A stretch of DNA of 64,000 nucleotides from Pseudogymnoascus destructans (taxonomy: Eukaryota; Ascomycota; Leotiomycetes; Thelebolales; Thelebolaceae). Below, piece after piece: positions 1-10,384 of this stretch. Position numbers and translations under genes: made by a program. Numbering within the stretch: position 1 is the first letter of the stretch; each line of letters opens with the position of its first letter. The stretch covers positions 248,001 through 312,000 of the forward strand of contig NW_020167544.1 of the NCBI RefSeq assembly GCF_001641265.1. Reading direction: 5' to 3'. The notes below the pieces were generated by a model, which saw nothing but the letters and a program-made list of their open reading frames with translations, searched no databases and was not told the DNA's origin.

Positions 1-1385
1 GACCGTCTGAGCGTCTTTGACCTCCTTGACAACTTGGCACTGCCGTCACAACTGGAGAAGCTCCAAAAGAATCTCAGCGCGCAGACAGAGAAGGTTCTCC
101 GGCAAAGAAATGCGCTTAGGTCTCGAGGCAACCTTGCCAAAGACAAAGTTGTGGAAGAATGGAGGAGGCGCGTACCCACCGCCGACGAACAGCTTGAGAA
201 ATACCGCAGGCGGATGAAGACGAGCGTTGACAATCTTGGGAAGCAGTGGAACGACACCAAAGCCGTGACACTGCGCGAGAAGTTCTCCTTCATCTTCGGT
301 GTCCTCAATATCCTCATCAGCGGCTACCTCATCGGTGGGCGCCCAGAGTGGTTCCATATCTGGTACACGCTCCAGCTCCTCTACTTCATGCCCATCCGCT
401 TCTTCACCTACAAGCGCCGCGGCCTACACTATTTCCTCGCGGATCTCTGCTACTTCGTCAACTTCCTCCTTATGCTCAGCATCTGGGTTTTCCCGAAGTC
501 GAAACGCCTCTTCATCAGCACATACTGCCTCGCATTTGGTAACAATGCGATCGCCATCGCTATGTGGAGGAACTCCCTCGTCTTCCACTCTCTCGACAAA
601 GTCACGAGGTACGTTCCTACAGTCCACACATACCCCATCAACCAACTAACCCTCTCAGTCTCTTCATCCACATCATGCCCTGCGTCGCCCTCCACTGCAT
701 GGTTCACCTCCTCCCCGACGAGCTCCAAGCCTCCCGCTTCCCCGCCCTCCACACAATTCGCACCTCCGCCCCCTCCTCTCCCGAGCACTACACCCTAGCC
801 GCCATGGCCCTGTGGTCCACCCTCCCCTACGCCTTCTGGCAGCTCTCCTACCACTTTCTCATCACCGTGCGCCGACGCGCCCAAATCGCCGCCGGCCGCC
901 CAACATCCTACACCTGGCTCAAGAAGTCGTACTCCAAAGCCTGGATCGGCCGCGCCGTCACATCCCTCCCCGACAGCCTCCAAGAGCCGTCTTTCATGTT
1001 CATCCAGTATACCTACGCCCTGGCTACCATGCTGCCCTGCCCGATCTGGTTCTGGTACCGCTGGGCCAGCTCCATGTTCCTCTTCGGCGTGTTCACGTGG
1101 AGTATCTATAACGGCGCCACATACTACATCGACGTCTTTGGTAAGCGCTTCCAGAACGAGCTCGAGGAAATGCGCAAGGAAGTCCAGAAGTGGCAGAGTA
1201 GCCCGGATCTGGCGATTGGGACACCGCCCGCTGAGGCGGCCAAGAGCCCGCTTTCCTCGGAGGATGAGGGGGGCGCGAATGTGGATTCGATTCCGCTGCT
1301 GAGTGAGGAGGGGCAGGTGACGGGGATTGATGGGGGGGCGAGGGATGTGGCGAGGGAGAGGAAGGTTGAGGAGTTACCCCCGTAA
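1..1385 (+). CDS. GPC1: Glycerophosphocholine acyltransferase (GPC1 / DUF2838 family), 5' partial
   Basis: Multi-pass ER membrane enzyme that acylates glycerophosphocholine to lysophosphatidylcholine, by family identity. The frame is open from base 1 with no ATG before conserved sequence, so the start lies upstream of the window. Exons are 1-608 and 659-1385; the 50 nt intron has a GTACGT donor and CTCTCAG acceptor, and joining them restores frame (VTSLFIHIMPCVALHCMVHL). The N-terminal half is basic and coiled-coil-like, followed by several hydrophobic segments (SFIFGVLNILISGYLIGG; LHYFLADLCYFVNFLLML; PCPIWFWYRWASSMFLFGVF). The 'YTLQLLYFMPIRFFTYKRR' stretch is typical of the family. The acidic C-terminal tail (SSEDEGGANVDS) is likely cytosolic. 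Identification comes from remembered family motifs; substrate is inferred. Confidence 0.85.
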
Positions 1386-1917
1386 GTGCGACGGGTGGTT
1401 TGATTATGATAGTGATGGTGGATAGTGCGATTTTGCGTGTGTGTATTTAGCTCTGTTGCTGGATCGGTCGATGAATGACGTGCGTTGTTGCCTTTTCACT
1501 GGTGCGGGCGGTCTTTCGCAGCGGAATGGGAAGACAGGATGTGGATATTTGACGCTTTGATGATGATGGGGGGGGTCCTTGACACTCACTATTATCCGGT
1601 TTTGGTTCTGGTTAATTCGTATACCCTTCATTTCTAGCAACCTTGTACGAAACTCTAGCATTGTTTGCAAAATTATTCAACGTATTCTTGAATATTTAAA
1701 TATTCAAATATTACGTAAGCTTGGATATTCAAATTTCATGAATTATTCATGAATATGAATAGCGATTTTCTATATTCATGAATATTATATGATATTCTTA
1801 ATACCCAAAGTGACTTATTATTTAAGTTATAAGCTATCTTAGAGGTAAGGCTATATAATATATATAATATAAGTAGAATATAAGAAAGTATAATATACTA
1901 GTTAAGCTAAGAGCTAT

Positions 1918-2145
1918 TTAAACTACTAAATTACCTATAAATTCTTCCTTAAAGTCTTCCTCTTCTTCTTCCTTTATAAAACCCCAACTCTTTAAACAGG
2001 CTATAACTTTAAAAACCTCTTTAGAAAGCCTATACCTAGTTTTTGAAATAATAAGTCTCCCTATACTAAAAGAACTCTCTATAGGAGCACTAGTAGCAGG
2101 AATTTGTAAATATCTTCTAGCTAGATGAGGATGTAGATTACGCAT
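1918..2145 (-). pseudogene. hAT transposase C-terminal dimerisation domain fragment
   Basis: A 75-codon open frame encodes LARRYLQIPATSAPIESSFS, then IGRLIISKTRYRLSKE and VIACLKSWGF. This is the hallmark of the hATC dimerisation region, in which the SAPSER-like motif becomes SAPIESSFS. It ends with an acidic tail and stop. No upstream zinc finger or catalytic region remains; the sequence 5' of it belongs to a pogo relic. It is therefore a non-functional remnant of the element at 1659-2982. Confidence 0.75.
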
Positions 2146-2146
2146 A

Positions 2147-2760
2147 TTATTAAGGATGACTTCTTTGCCGCTTATATAGAAGCATTTAATGCTTCTATGA
2201 CTAAAAAAACATTAAGGCTGGCTTTAGGGCTCCTAGGCTTATTCCTCTAGACCCTGAGTCTGTGATTAATCGCCTAGATCCAAGGTTCAACACGCCATCT
2301 CTGCTAGGCTCGCCCTAGAAGCGCCTACTCATGGGTTACAAAGACTCCTCATACGGCAGTTGAAGTGGGCTAGCAGTCTACAGTCATTAAAAATAATATT
2401 GCTAGGCACCATAGTAGCTCTCTAACTCATATGTACAAGCTTATTGATGCCTAAGCTTAAGGGATGTCCAAAATGGCACATGAGTTAGTGTTACTACAGG
2501 ATGAGGCAAAGGACCTCCGTGCTGCGAATGAGGTGCTTAGCAAGCGCCAGAGGGGTAAAAAAACACAACTACAGCTGAGAGGATCACTTAGTATCTAGGA
2601 AGTAGAGGATTTAGTGGCTGAGAAGGAGGTGGGCAAGCAGATACAAGAGGAAACTTGTTGTGGTAGTCGTCGTACAGAGGGGGCTGAACGGCGTGCGTAG
2701 CGCTGTGGCATCTGCAGCAACACTAGCCATAACGCGCGAACCTGCCAAGTAGTAGTAGTT
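2147..2760 (+). pseudogene. Fot1/pogo-type transposase C-terminal relic
   Basis: Broken frames reproduce the end of a fungal pogo-family transposase: DDFFAAYIEAFNASMTKK, then after a frame change NIKAGFRAPRLIPLDPESV, then several stops, then MAHELVLLQDEAKDLRAANE, and finally a zinc-knuckle-like end CGICSNTSHNARTCQ. At least one frameshift and several TAG/TGA stops interrupt it. The DDE catalytic part is absent. Its orientation is opposite to the hAT fragment, which it abuts at about 2145, so it probably inserted into or recombined with the hAT transposase gene. Confidence 0.7.
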
Positions 2761-3198
2761 ACGTCTGATAATGACGAATCTAAGTAGTTTTAATTGATCT
2801 AAAGTGGCGGGTGGTTGTACAGCTGTTCTACAGTGTGAAGGGTTGGATTAAGTGGTTGTTGTGTTGGACCGTTCGGTGTACAAATACGTTATGTATTTAT
2901 GAATATGAATATGTGAATAATTTTTATTCATGGATATGAATATAGCCTAGTATTCAAGTTTATATTCAAATTGCTAACCCTGAACTCTAGTAGTCATTAT
3001 CCATAATGTTAAATTGAAATAATTATCAGAATTTACTAAGACCAAAAATGAGAATTGCTAAATCGCTAAAACTTTATCACCAAAATATATTACCTCCGGC
3101 CCAGCCCCTTGCTCCCCTTTTTCGTTGCTTTTCCAACAGCTCACGAACGCCACCGTCGTCAAGTATCCACAATATGCAGCACCACACGTGCGGGCTCC

Positions 3199-4739
3199 TC
3201 AATTATCACCCGCATTCTTCCCCTCGCGCTTCAGCTGTTCAAAAACCTTATCCAAAACCCCCACCAACTTATCAGTAATCAACTCTACATCCTCCTTCGT
3301 AACATTATACGCTGGCGACACAATAACATGATCCCCCTCCCACCCATCCGCCGTCCCCTGCCCCGGATAAAACGTAATATTAAAAGGCCCCTTCAGCGCC
3401 ACATCCAATATCCTCCCTGCGACACCCCATGTTTTGGGAAATGGCTCCTTCGTCTCTTTATCCCGCACGAATTCAACGCCCCAGAAGAGACCCTTGCCCC
3501 GGATGTCCCCTACGTGGGGGTGCGATCCGATTTTCTGTCTGAGCAGCTGCGACAGGTAGGCGCCCTGTCTCACGACGTTGGAGAGGAGGTTCTCCCGCCG
3601 GATAATGCGTTGGACGGCTAGTGAGGCCGCGCAGGCGACGGGGTGGGCTTGGTAGGTTTGCCCGTGGATGATGCCGCCGGTTCCGGCTTTGATGGCGTTG
3701 ATATACTGCTTACCGGCGATAACGGCCGCGATGGGTTGGTAGCCACCTCCCAGCCCTTTCCCGACCATCTGTAGATCAGGAAGGCAATCCCGCTTTGGGT
3801 CGCCGTCGACGTGCTCGCCTTGCCAGGCGTGAAGTGTGCCAGACCGCCCCATACCGGACATGATCTCATCAAGCATGAATAGAGCGCCGTATTTACGACA
3901 CACCCCCTTCATAGCTGATAGGTACCCGTCGACGTAAGGGACGCAGCCGAGAGCGGCACCGGAGATAGGCTCGCACACGAAAGCTATGACGGTGTCGGGC
4001 CCGAGGCGCTGGAACTCATTATCTAGCTCGGCAGCTTTTCGTGCGACGAAGGCGGCGTCGGATTCGTTGGGGAGGCGTTGGCGGTAGGGGTTGCAGGCTG
4101 AGACCCAGGAAATGTTTTCGGAGAGGATGGGGGTGTAGGCTTCGCGGCGGGCGACGTGGCCGGAGAGGGAGAGGGAGCCAATGGTGTTGCCGTGGTAGGA
4201 GTGCTCGCGGGCGATGAATTTGGTGCGTTGGGGTTGTGGGGGAGAGAGCTCGCAGAAATATTGTCGACCCATTTTCATGGCTGCCTCTGTTGCTTCAGAG
4301 CCTGGGGAATGTCAACATTGGAAAGTTAAGTCGGAGTGTATGTGTCCTTGTCCTTACCAGAGCTGCAAATATACACCCTCGACATGAGATTGCCCGTGCC
4401 ATGGATAATCTCCTGGGCCAGAGTACCATTAATCGAGTTTGTGAACAGCATAGAATTGCAGTATGAATTGACCTGTAGTTGGTCCACGATAGCCTCGTTG
4501 ACCTCACCGTTACCGTGACCCAAACATGCCACAGCAGCACCACCTGTAGCATCAAATATCTTGGGGCCGCTGCTCATATGAAGATAGTTTCCTTTTGATC
4601 CAATGACTTCAAAAGGGACCTCATTTAATGACCTGTCGATGAGGCAACGACGGGCTTTGGCGCCATTTGCTCCATCTTTAACATCTTTAGCCATGTTGAG
4701 CTGAGAGACGACACCCGGTGAAGTTGCTGAAGGGGCCAT
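3199..4739 (-). CDS. Class-III PLP-dependent aminotransferase
   Basis: Two exons, 4358-4739 and 3199-4301, with a 56 nt intron (GTAAGG donor, CCCCAG acceptor). The start is a true ATG at 4739. The joined product is about 494 aa, normal for the class-III family (acetylornithine/GABA/adenosylmethionine-type aminotransferases). Visible motifs: small-domain GHGNGEVNEAI, the phosphate-binding region S-S-G-SEATEAAMK across the splice junction, the tyrosine/histidine pair SYHGNTIG, the LMLDEIMSGMGRSG-like FMLDEIMSGMGR holding the PLP-ring aspartate, and MVGKGLGGGYQP with the Schiff-base lysine. C-terminal RGKGLFWGVEFV and SPAYNVTKEDVE fit the family. No targeting signal is obvious. The amine donor cannot be told from sequence. 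Confidence 0.9.
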
Positions 4740-5705
4740 AGTGTATGTCCCACAGACGCTTCTAAGGAATTAGACCGAGACCGAAGGGAAAAGGGTGACT
4801 GGGTTGTGAAAAAGAAACGTGACAACAGGAATGTCAGGTGAAAACGGCAGGTAGGTATCCAAAGACGGTCCCGTTCCCGAGAAGCTGCCAACAAGTAGGA
4901 GATGATCTTGGAGAAAGAATCGAGGAATAGATTTCAAGCATCCAAGGAGAAGCAGGTATTTCTCTTATATCACCGTCGGGACAAAGCACAGTAGGGAGCA
5001 GTGAGAGACTGATGATGATTCTGTGGATGGGGGAAGAACGAGAGTACTTATGTAATAATTGAAGGTCAGGGACCAATGTTGACTATCTAAGGCAACGTCC
5101 CGTCAAGTGGCATTACCTGCTTGGCTACTCGTACTACTGTGGTAGCAGGTGGGGGAGGCGGACGACAGTGGAGCTGTGTATCGTTCAGCTTGACAGTCTA
5201 TCAGCAAAAGCACACCATCCGCTCCCCCTTTCGCATACCCATACTAAAGGGGGCAGCGGATGGTAGGGGAGGGGTAGGTGGGAAAGGCGGGAAAGGTGGG
5301 AAAGGTGGGAAATGGTGGGAAAAGGCATGCCTTCTGCCGGGAACGGAAGAAGTTGGTGAAGTCCCACGGCCATGACGGGTAGTATCCCCATGGGAAAAAT
5401 ACGAAGACGATGCATCTGTCCACTAAGCCTGCCGAGTATTCGTACGGATCACTACGGATCTGATAGGGATCGGCTAAGCTGAGGGTGAGCCGTCGGGTCT
5501 TGAGCTACCACCTCGCCGAAACACACACTCCCTTTCATGCGGAATATAAAATATGACGAGTCATTTTCTCTTCCTAGTACATACCATACCAAGATCTGAC
5601 AGGCAATGCCTGGATGTGGATGCTGGATGCTGGATGCTGTTACTCTACTTCCTATTACCGCCCTTCTACTGATTTACTGACCCCCCTATGGACAGATATC
5701 TCGTT

Positions 5706-5752
5706 CACCGTCTTTTTTGTGGATGGCCTGACCATCCACGAAAAAGACGGTG
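5706..5752. repeat. 47-bp near-perfect inverted repeat (21-bp arms, 5-nt loop)
   Basis: The left arm starts CACCGTCTTTTTTGTGG and the right arm is its reverse complement, ending AAAAAGACGGTG, around loop CCTGA. The arms differ at one position (T versus C), which would be a G:U pair in RNA. It stands alone, not next to an ORF end, so it is not obviously a transcription terminator. Confidence 0.85.
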
Positions 5753-6218
5753 ATCTACGACCAGGATGCCTCTACCGCTCCAGCACCACAGCAAACCCCC
5801 TCCCGGATGCTCCGACACACTCACAGTCAGTCCGGTAAGCATCCGGCAGGGCAAGCTGCAATCGGTCAGAGGGCTTGATTGCTTACTGCAGCGGGACAAA
5901 CTGACATGCATATGACCGTGGTCTTCTCAAATCCCAACGGCGTGGTAAACGCGTGGATGGTATCGGCACGTCACTTATTGAGCCCGTTGCACGCACATTA
6001 ACCGCCTCAGCTTTCTCGATGCATAGGTGACATGACATGCTCTGTGCATCTTTGGGTCCGGCTAGCTCGTCCTGTTGGACCGCTTCCTTGCCTACCACGT
6101 ATAGGAGGCTAGCTGCATGGTCAGGACCACGGAGAAGGGCCAAGTATTGCTCTAGTGTTAAAGATGGCCGGTAGAACCTGTTTCAGGGACTCAACAGGGC
6201 GGGTAGACTACAATCGAA

Positions 6219-6683
6219 TCACAGCATACGAATTACTCGAGTAGAGAGCATCATAGTGCACGGTACTATGCTCTGATGCAATGCCTCGGGTGTACCTCTT
6301 GAGGACGGACGAGAACACGCACAACACATACTGCTATTGCATGCCGTCCCACGCGGGGTCCTGCGTGTCATTCGAATTTTTGGGACCAGGATTTGATTAT
6401 CCCCGAGGATGAGGCGAGCCTTGGTGATCTTAGCGGTGTAGAAAGTGGCCATTGGAAATTTACTCCGCAGTCTCGGCCCCCCCGCCCCCACTCGGGCCGT
6501 GAATCGAGGAGGTGCAGTGTCGGGATCGGTTAACTCCCATGCCAGCCGATACACAGCCAGAATAGGCGGTGGTGAGGGGCAGATGTATTTCTCAGACGAG
6601 CTTTTCCAGCCCAGCAAGGGGTTCCCCGGCCATACTTGTACGCCTGCATAGGATTGGAGGAGGGATGTCCGGCTATCGCACAT
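6219..6683 (-). CDS. Unrecognised ORF, 154 codons
   Basis: This is an ATG-initiated open frame in an otherwise empty region. It has no recognisable domain, signal peptide or membrane segment, and is rich in Arg, Pro, Ser and Thr. Frames of this length arise by chance in GC-balanced DNA. I list it only as the single candidate of this interval. Confidence 0.12.
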   Translation of the reverse strand: MCDSRTSLLQSYAGVQVWPGNPLLGWKSSSEKYICPSPPPILAVYRLAWELTDPDTAPPRFTARVGAGGPRLRSKFPMATFYTAKITKARLILGDNQILVPKIRMTRRTPRGTACNSSMCCACSRPSSRGTPEALHQSIVPCTMMLSTRVIRML

Positions 6684-6856
6684 TGCATGCTTTACTTCTC
6701 ACTCTTAAAAAAAGATCGGATGATGCACGTCGCCATTGTTGGCTTGCTCAGCCGTTATCCAAGGCTGACTGACGTATGAATCGAGAGCTTGTTTTTCTGA
6801 CGAGCTGTTTTTTGAAAGCTGCGATACTGGGATAAGAGAGAACATGTCAATTATCA

Positions 6857-6955
6857 GCCCCCATAGCTCAGTTGGTAGAGCGCGGCACTAGTACGATTCA
6901 TGTCATATGAGATCACGTGATGCCGAGGTCTACGGTTCAACTCCGTATGTGGGCA
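6857..6955 (+). tRNA. tRNA-Thr(AGT) with 26-nt intron
   Basis: A full cloverleaf is present: acceptor GCCCCCA with TGTGGGC (one mismatch) and discriminator A; D arm GCTC/GAGC around AGTTGGTA; anticodon stem CGGCA/TGCCG; loop C-T-AGT-A followed by an intron at the canonical site after position 37 (6894-6919); T arm TACGG/CCGTA around TTCAACT. The anticodon AGT decodes threonine ACU/ACC after A34-to-inosine change. TTTTGCC and TTTTT follow as a pol III stop, then a 26-nt poly-T run at 6978-7003. Confidence 0.92.
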
Positions 6956-8205
6956 TTTCTTTTGCCTTTTTGAGGTGTTTTTTTTTTTTTTTTTTTTTTT
7001 TTTCTATAATACGGTACTGGTCATGATAAAATGAGTTCGTGGAGGGAGGGGTTACGAAAATCTGTTTGTTTTGTTGTGTTTTAGCTTCAACTAAGATTAG
7101 AGTATATATAATATATATACTCCGTACGGAGTACTACGGGTTGGTTTTGCACATACTAGTCTTGACGTCAAAGGGGAAGGATCCCCTTTGACGTCTCGCA
7201 GGTTTCACGATATGTCAATGACTTGAACGAAGCGCACAGATACAATTAATTATAATCAACTACAAAGGAAGTCCAAATCATTTTCTTGTAGAACAAACTA
7301 CTACTACTCGTGCGGCCCAAAAGTCTGTACAGGGTGAGTACGGAGTACTCTGTGAGGACTTGACACTATTTCTCCCGCATTTTGGTCCCTCCAAGTCACG
7401 TGCTGGTGACGACAGAATTTGATTATGTTTATCTGGTCTTGTTGGGCCAATCACAGCCATTTCCACAGGATAAAACGAGCGAAACTTTTACAGAAAATGA
7501 AAAAAATGTACTCGAGTAAACGGACTTGGCTATTGCTGCCGCCTAAGAATATCGGAAGAGGGACAGTCGATAAGATAATAGTGATTACAGGCAACAATAT
7601 TTCCATACAGGCAACAATATTCCATACAGGCGTTTTATCACTCAGGGCTGGATACCATTGTCATTCTCTTTATTTACGAAAACGCCTTATCCCCCCCCCC
7701 AAAAAAAAAATCATTAAGAGGGGGAATAGGAGCAGGCTGGGCCAGTGCGCTCCTTCACTTTAATCGGAAAAAGTCACGCGCATAGCCTATACGCGACGAC
7801 GCGAACCTGCCACTTTGATTACAGAATCAGACAGGAATTTCACCCAGCTAAACAAACCGAAGAAGGCATGAGTCGTGCAACACACATAGACTTTATTGTC
7901 CCAACACACATTCACCAACCCACTAGAGCCTCAATCACAAAACTATCCAAAGTTTGTACAAGTTATCGGGGTGCAAAAGGAGCCAACTCTTGATTGCGAT
8001 TGCCGCAGATTGATGTAAGAGGTCCGTATTGAGCGGATCCAGTCCTTTGATGGTTTCCGGGTACTGTCTTAGATGACCGCCACTGGCCCAGAACCCCCAA
8101 ACAACACTTCCCTGCGACTACCCATCCAGACTCAAATAAACCGGTCTGTCGGTCATACTAATATACTATTGTTAGGACTTGGACAATACAACTACAGGCG
8201 ACACA
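6956..8205. other. Intergenic stretch with simple repeats and an inverted repeat
   Basis: It holds a 26-nt T tract (6978-7003), TATATA-rich sequence near 7100-7120, the inverted repeat at 7164-7195, and a tandem pair of about 19-20 bp (ACAGGCAACAATATTCCAT-like) at 7587-7630. The right end is the 5' region of the forkhead gene. No gene is seen. Confidence 0.6.
7164..7195. repeat. Perfect 14-bp inverted repeat with 4-nt loop
   Basis: GACGTCAAAGGGGA, loop AGGA, then the exact reverse complement TCCCCTTTGACGTC. The arms contain GACGTC/TGACGT, the core of a CRE/bZIP-type site, and AGGGG, the core of a stress-response element. It may be a structured RNA element or a paired factor-binding site in the intergenic region; function is inferred only. 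Confidence 0.85.
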
Positions 8206-10384
8206 ATGCCACCTTCCACGAAACGCACCCAGCGTGCGAAACGTGGGCAGCCCATCAACCATTCTGACGACATGGATACTACTTTGACGTCCCCAGCGCA
8301 ATCCGCGAAGAGAAGAAGGGTGAGCACGACGTTTATCTTGTTGAGGGAAACTACTAACTCGCTCGAAGACAAAGGCCGAAATGAACAAGTCCGAAACACG
8401 CGCCCCGGAGCCTGCGAAGCTGCCCACCAGCCAAGCAGAGTTGAACATGAGCGACGAGGACCTTGTATCGACCGTATCGCAACATCTGGCCATGCCAGAT
8501 CACTTCGTTCAAGCTGCGCGCGACCATGACAATCACCATCACCAAAGACAAAGCAAGAACGTTGCGGCGTACGCAAAAGTTACCGGAAAGGACTGGACGT
8601 TCTACGTCAAGCGTCTCCGGACCAACATTGGACGACCACCAGAAGGATATATCGCACCTCTCCAAGACGAGAATGCCCCAACTACCCCGGCGGTGAGCAA
8701 TGAAGGGGATGGCATGGAATTGCCGGCGGCGCCGACGGAGCCAAGCAGAATTCATATCGATATTGGACCTAACAAGCTGGTCTCTCGACTACACGCCGAG
8801 ATATACTTTGACAGCCAGACGTCGCAGTGGAACGTCATCGTCAATGGGCGAAATGGAATCAAAGTCAACGACCAGCAGGTCCGCCGAGGCCATGTAATGA
8901 AGCTCCAGAGCGGGGCAGTCATCGAAGTAGCCGGCGTCGAGATGATGTTTGTTCTACCAACAGACGATCAACCAGTCGAAATCGACGATAAATATCTCGA
9001 GCGAGCGGGCCTTATTGCCTCAGATCCCTTCCAGAGCGAGCTGCCGATTACAGGCAACTTTCTTGCTGCTGCGAACAGAGGGAAAGCAGAGGGTACGTTG
9101 GGTTCGAACCACCCAACCCTGGCGCCTGCACCTCCGGATTATAAAAAGCCAGACACCCCAGCCAAGCAGAGAGCTAGGGGCCCTATTCCTACATCATCTC
9201 CTGCGTTTGGACGTGCTGGTGGAACCATAATTATGAGCGCGGATACGATTGACTATCAAAACGATGCGACGTCCCATATTAAGCCGGCTTTCACCTATGG
9301 GCAGCTCATAAGCCAGGCTCTCTACACATCCGAAAACGAGATGGCAACCCTTAACGATATCTACGAATACATGAAACGAAATTACGCTCACTACCGCCGC
9401 CCTGAGTTCTTCAAGGGCTGGCAAAATTCCATCCGCCATAACCTCTCCCTCAATCCCGGCTTTAAGGTTCGCCAGCGCGGCCCAGAAGACACCGGAAAGG
9501 GAGGGTATTGGTGCTTCACTCCCGACATGCGTGAACACATGATCTCCGATGCTTGGGGTCCAAAGTCCGCACGCAAGTCCCCTCCAAAGCGACGGGAAAC
9601 CTCTGGAACTCCACGTTCGTCCCCAGGCCCTAAGATCACCAGGACCGTTCATGGCCCGGGAGATAAGGAGGGTGGCTCCCCATCAAGGAGAGTTAAAAGA
9701 AGCCCAGGTGCGAGCCCAACTATGCGCGGTATCCGTCCAAATGGACCTCAACAGACTCCGGACCGCCTGAAGCTCCCAAGGCCTCTTCTCGGCGAGGAGC
9801 CTGATGATGGCAGCCCGTTACCGAGGCGCCGAACAGGCAGCAATAACCCATTTGGGATAGGCGAGAATGCAGCCGAGTCCCCGGTCCTGTCATCATCGTT
9901 TGCCCAGGAAGAGGGCACGGCATTTCTAACGCCAGCACCCGTACGCAAGCACCCGCACTTTGCTCCACCGAGCACAGCGCAGCGACCCAGCCAACACATG
10001 CCGACGTCGAGTCCCGCGCCGTTCTGGCGTTTCGCAGAGCTAGGAAATACGCCGAGTGTGATTAAGGGGGCGCAGGGCGGACTGGGGTTCGATGTCAGCC
10101 CGCTCCGCGGGCTTGGCGAGGACGCGCCGCAGAGTAGTAGTCCCGCGCCGAGGAGGCGAAGGGAGAGCCCTAAGAGGTCGGCGGATAGGAATGAGGATAA
10201 GGAGGATGAGGAGAGTGAGGGAGAGGAGCCGGCTTTTGATTTGACGAGGTGAGTTTCTAATACTGTGTTTTGAGAGAGGATAAAATGCTGATTCGTTTCT
10301 AGGGGCTTCATGAAGATTAGCAAGTATCATGCTTCGGCTGGAAATGGGGCTCCGATTGCGAGTGCCAGCAAGGTGCAGCCATAG
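8206..10384 (+). CDS. FHA-forkhead transcription factor (Fkh1/Fkh2-like)
   Basis: Three exons: 8206-8319, 8369-10248 and 10303-10384 (691 aa). Introns have GTGAGC/CGAAG and GTGAGT/TTCTAG borders, and frames join cleanly. Domains: an FHA domain at roughly residues 113-233 (TFYVKRLRTNIGRPPEG, then LVSRLHAEIYFD, VNGRNGIKVND), and a forkhead winged helix at roughly 340-425 (KPAFTYGQLISQALYTSE, WQNSIRHNLSLNPGFKV, GKGGYWCF). FHA plus forkhead is the architecture of yeast Fkh1/Fkh2 and Schizosaccharomyces Fkh2, which drive G2/M genes and silencing. The C-terminal third is disordered, Ser/Pro-rich with many SP/TP sites, expected for CDK-regulated activators. An in-frame upstream ATG-less extension (8179) exists; ATG 8206 is preferred. 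Confidence 0.93.

Larger units (their letters stand above)
1659..2982. mobile_element. Degenerate hAT-type DNA transposon with nested pogo relic
   Basis: The element is bounded by a perfect 8-bp direct repeat AACTCTAG at 1651-1658 and 2983-2990, the duplication length expected for hAT elements. Its ends are imperfect terminal inverted repeats: CATTGTTTGCAA on the left and, read inward from the right, CAGGGTTAGCAA, matching the usual hAT end consensus. Both ends are rich in subterminal TATTCATGAATA-like palindromes (1680-1800 and 2885-2970). The only hAT coding piece left is the C-terminal dimerisation domain on the minus strand. A pogo/Fot1 relic on the plus strand fills the middle. AT-rich sequence with in-frame stops suggests decay, possibly by RIP. 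Confidence 0.8.
4740..6856. other. Gene-poor intergenic stretch
   Basis: The promoter of the aminotransferase lies at the left end. I see a short GGGAAAGG(C/T)-type tandem repeat around 5280-5325 and a near-perfect hairpin at 5706-5752. No coding frame here shows recognisable domains. The longest ATG-initiated one, 6219-6683 on the minus strand, is listed separately with low confidence. Confidence 0.6.

Noticed and set aside
6219..6683. 154-codon ORF as a confident gene
   Set aside because: No domain, no neighbours, unusual composition; kept only as a low-confidence entry.
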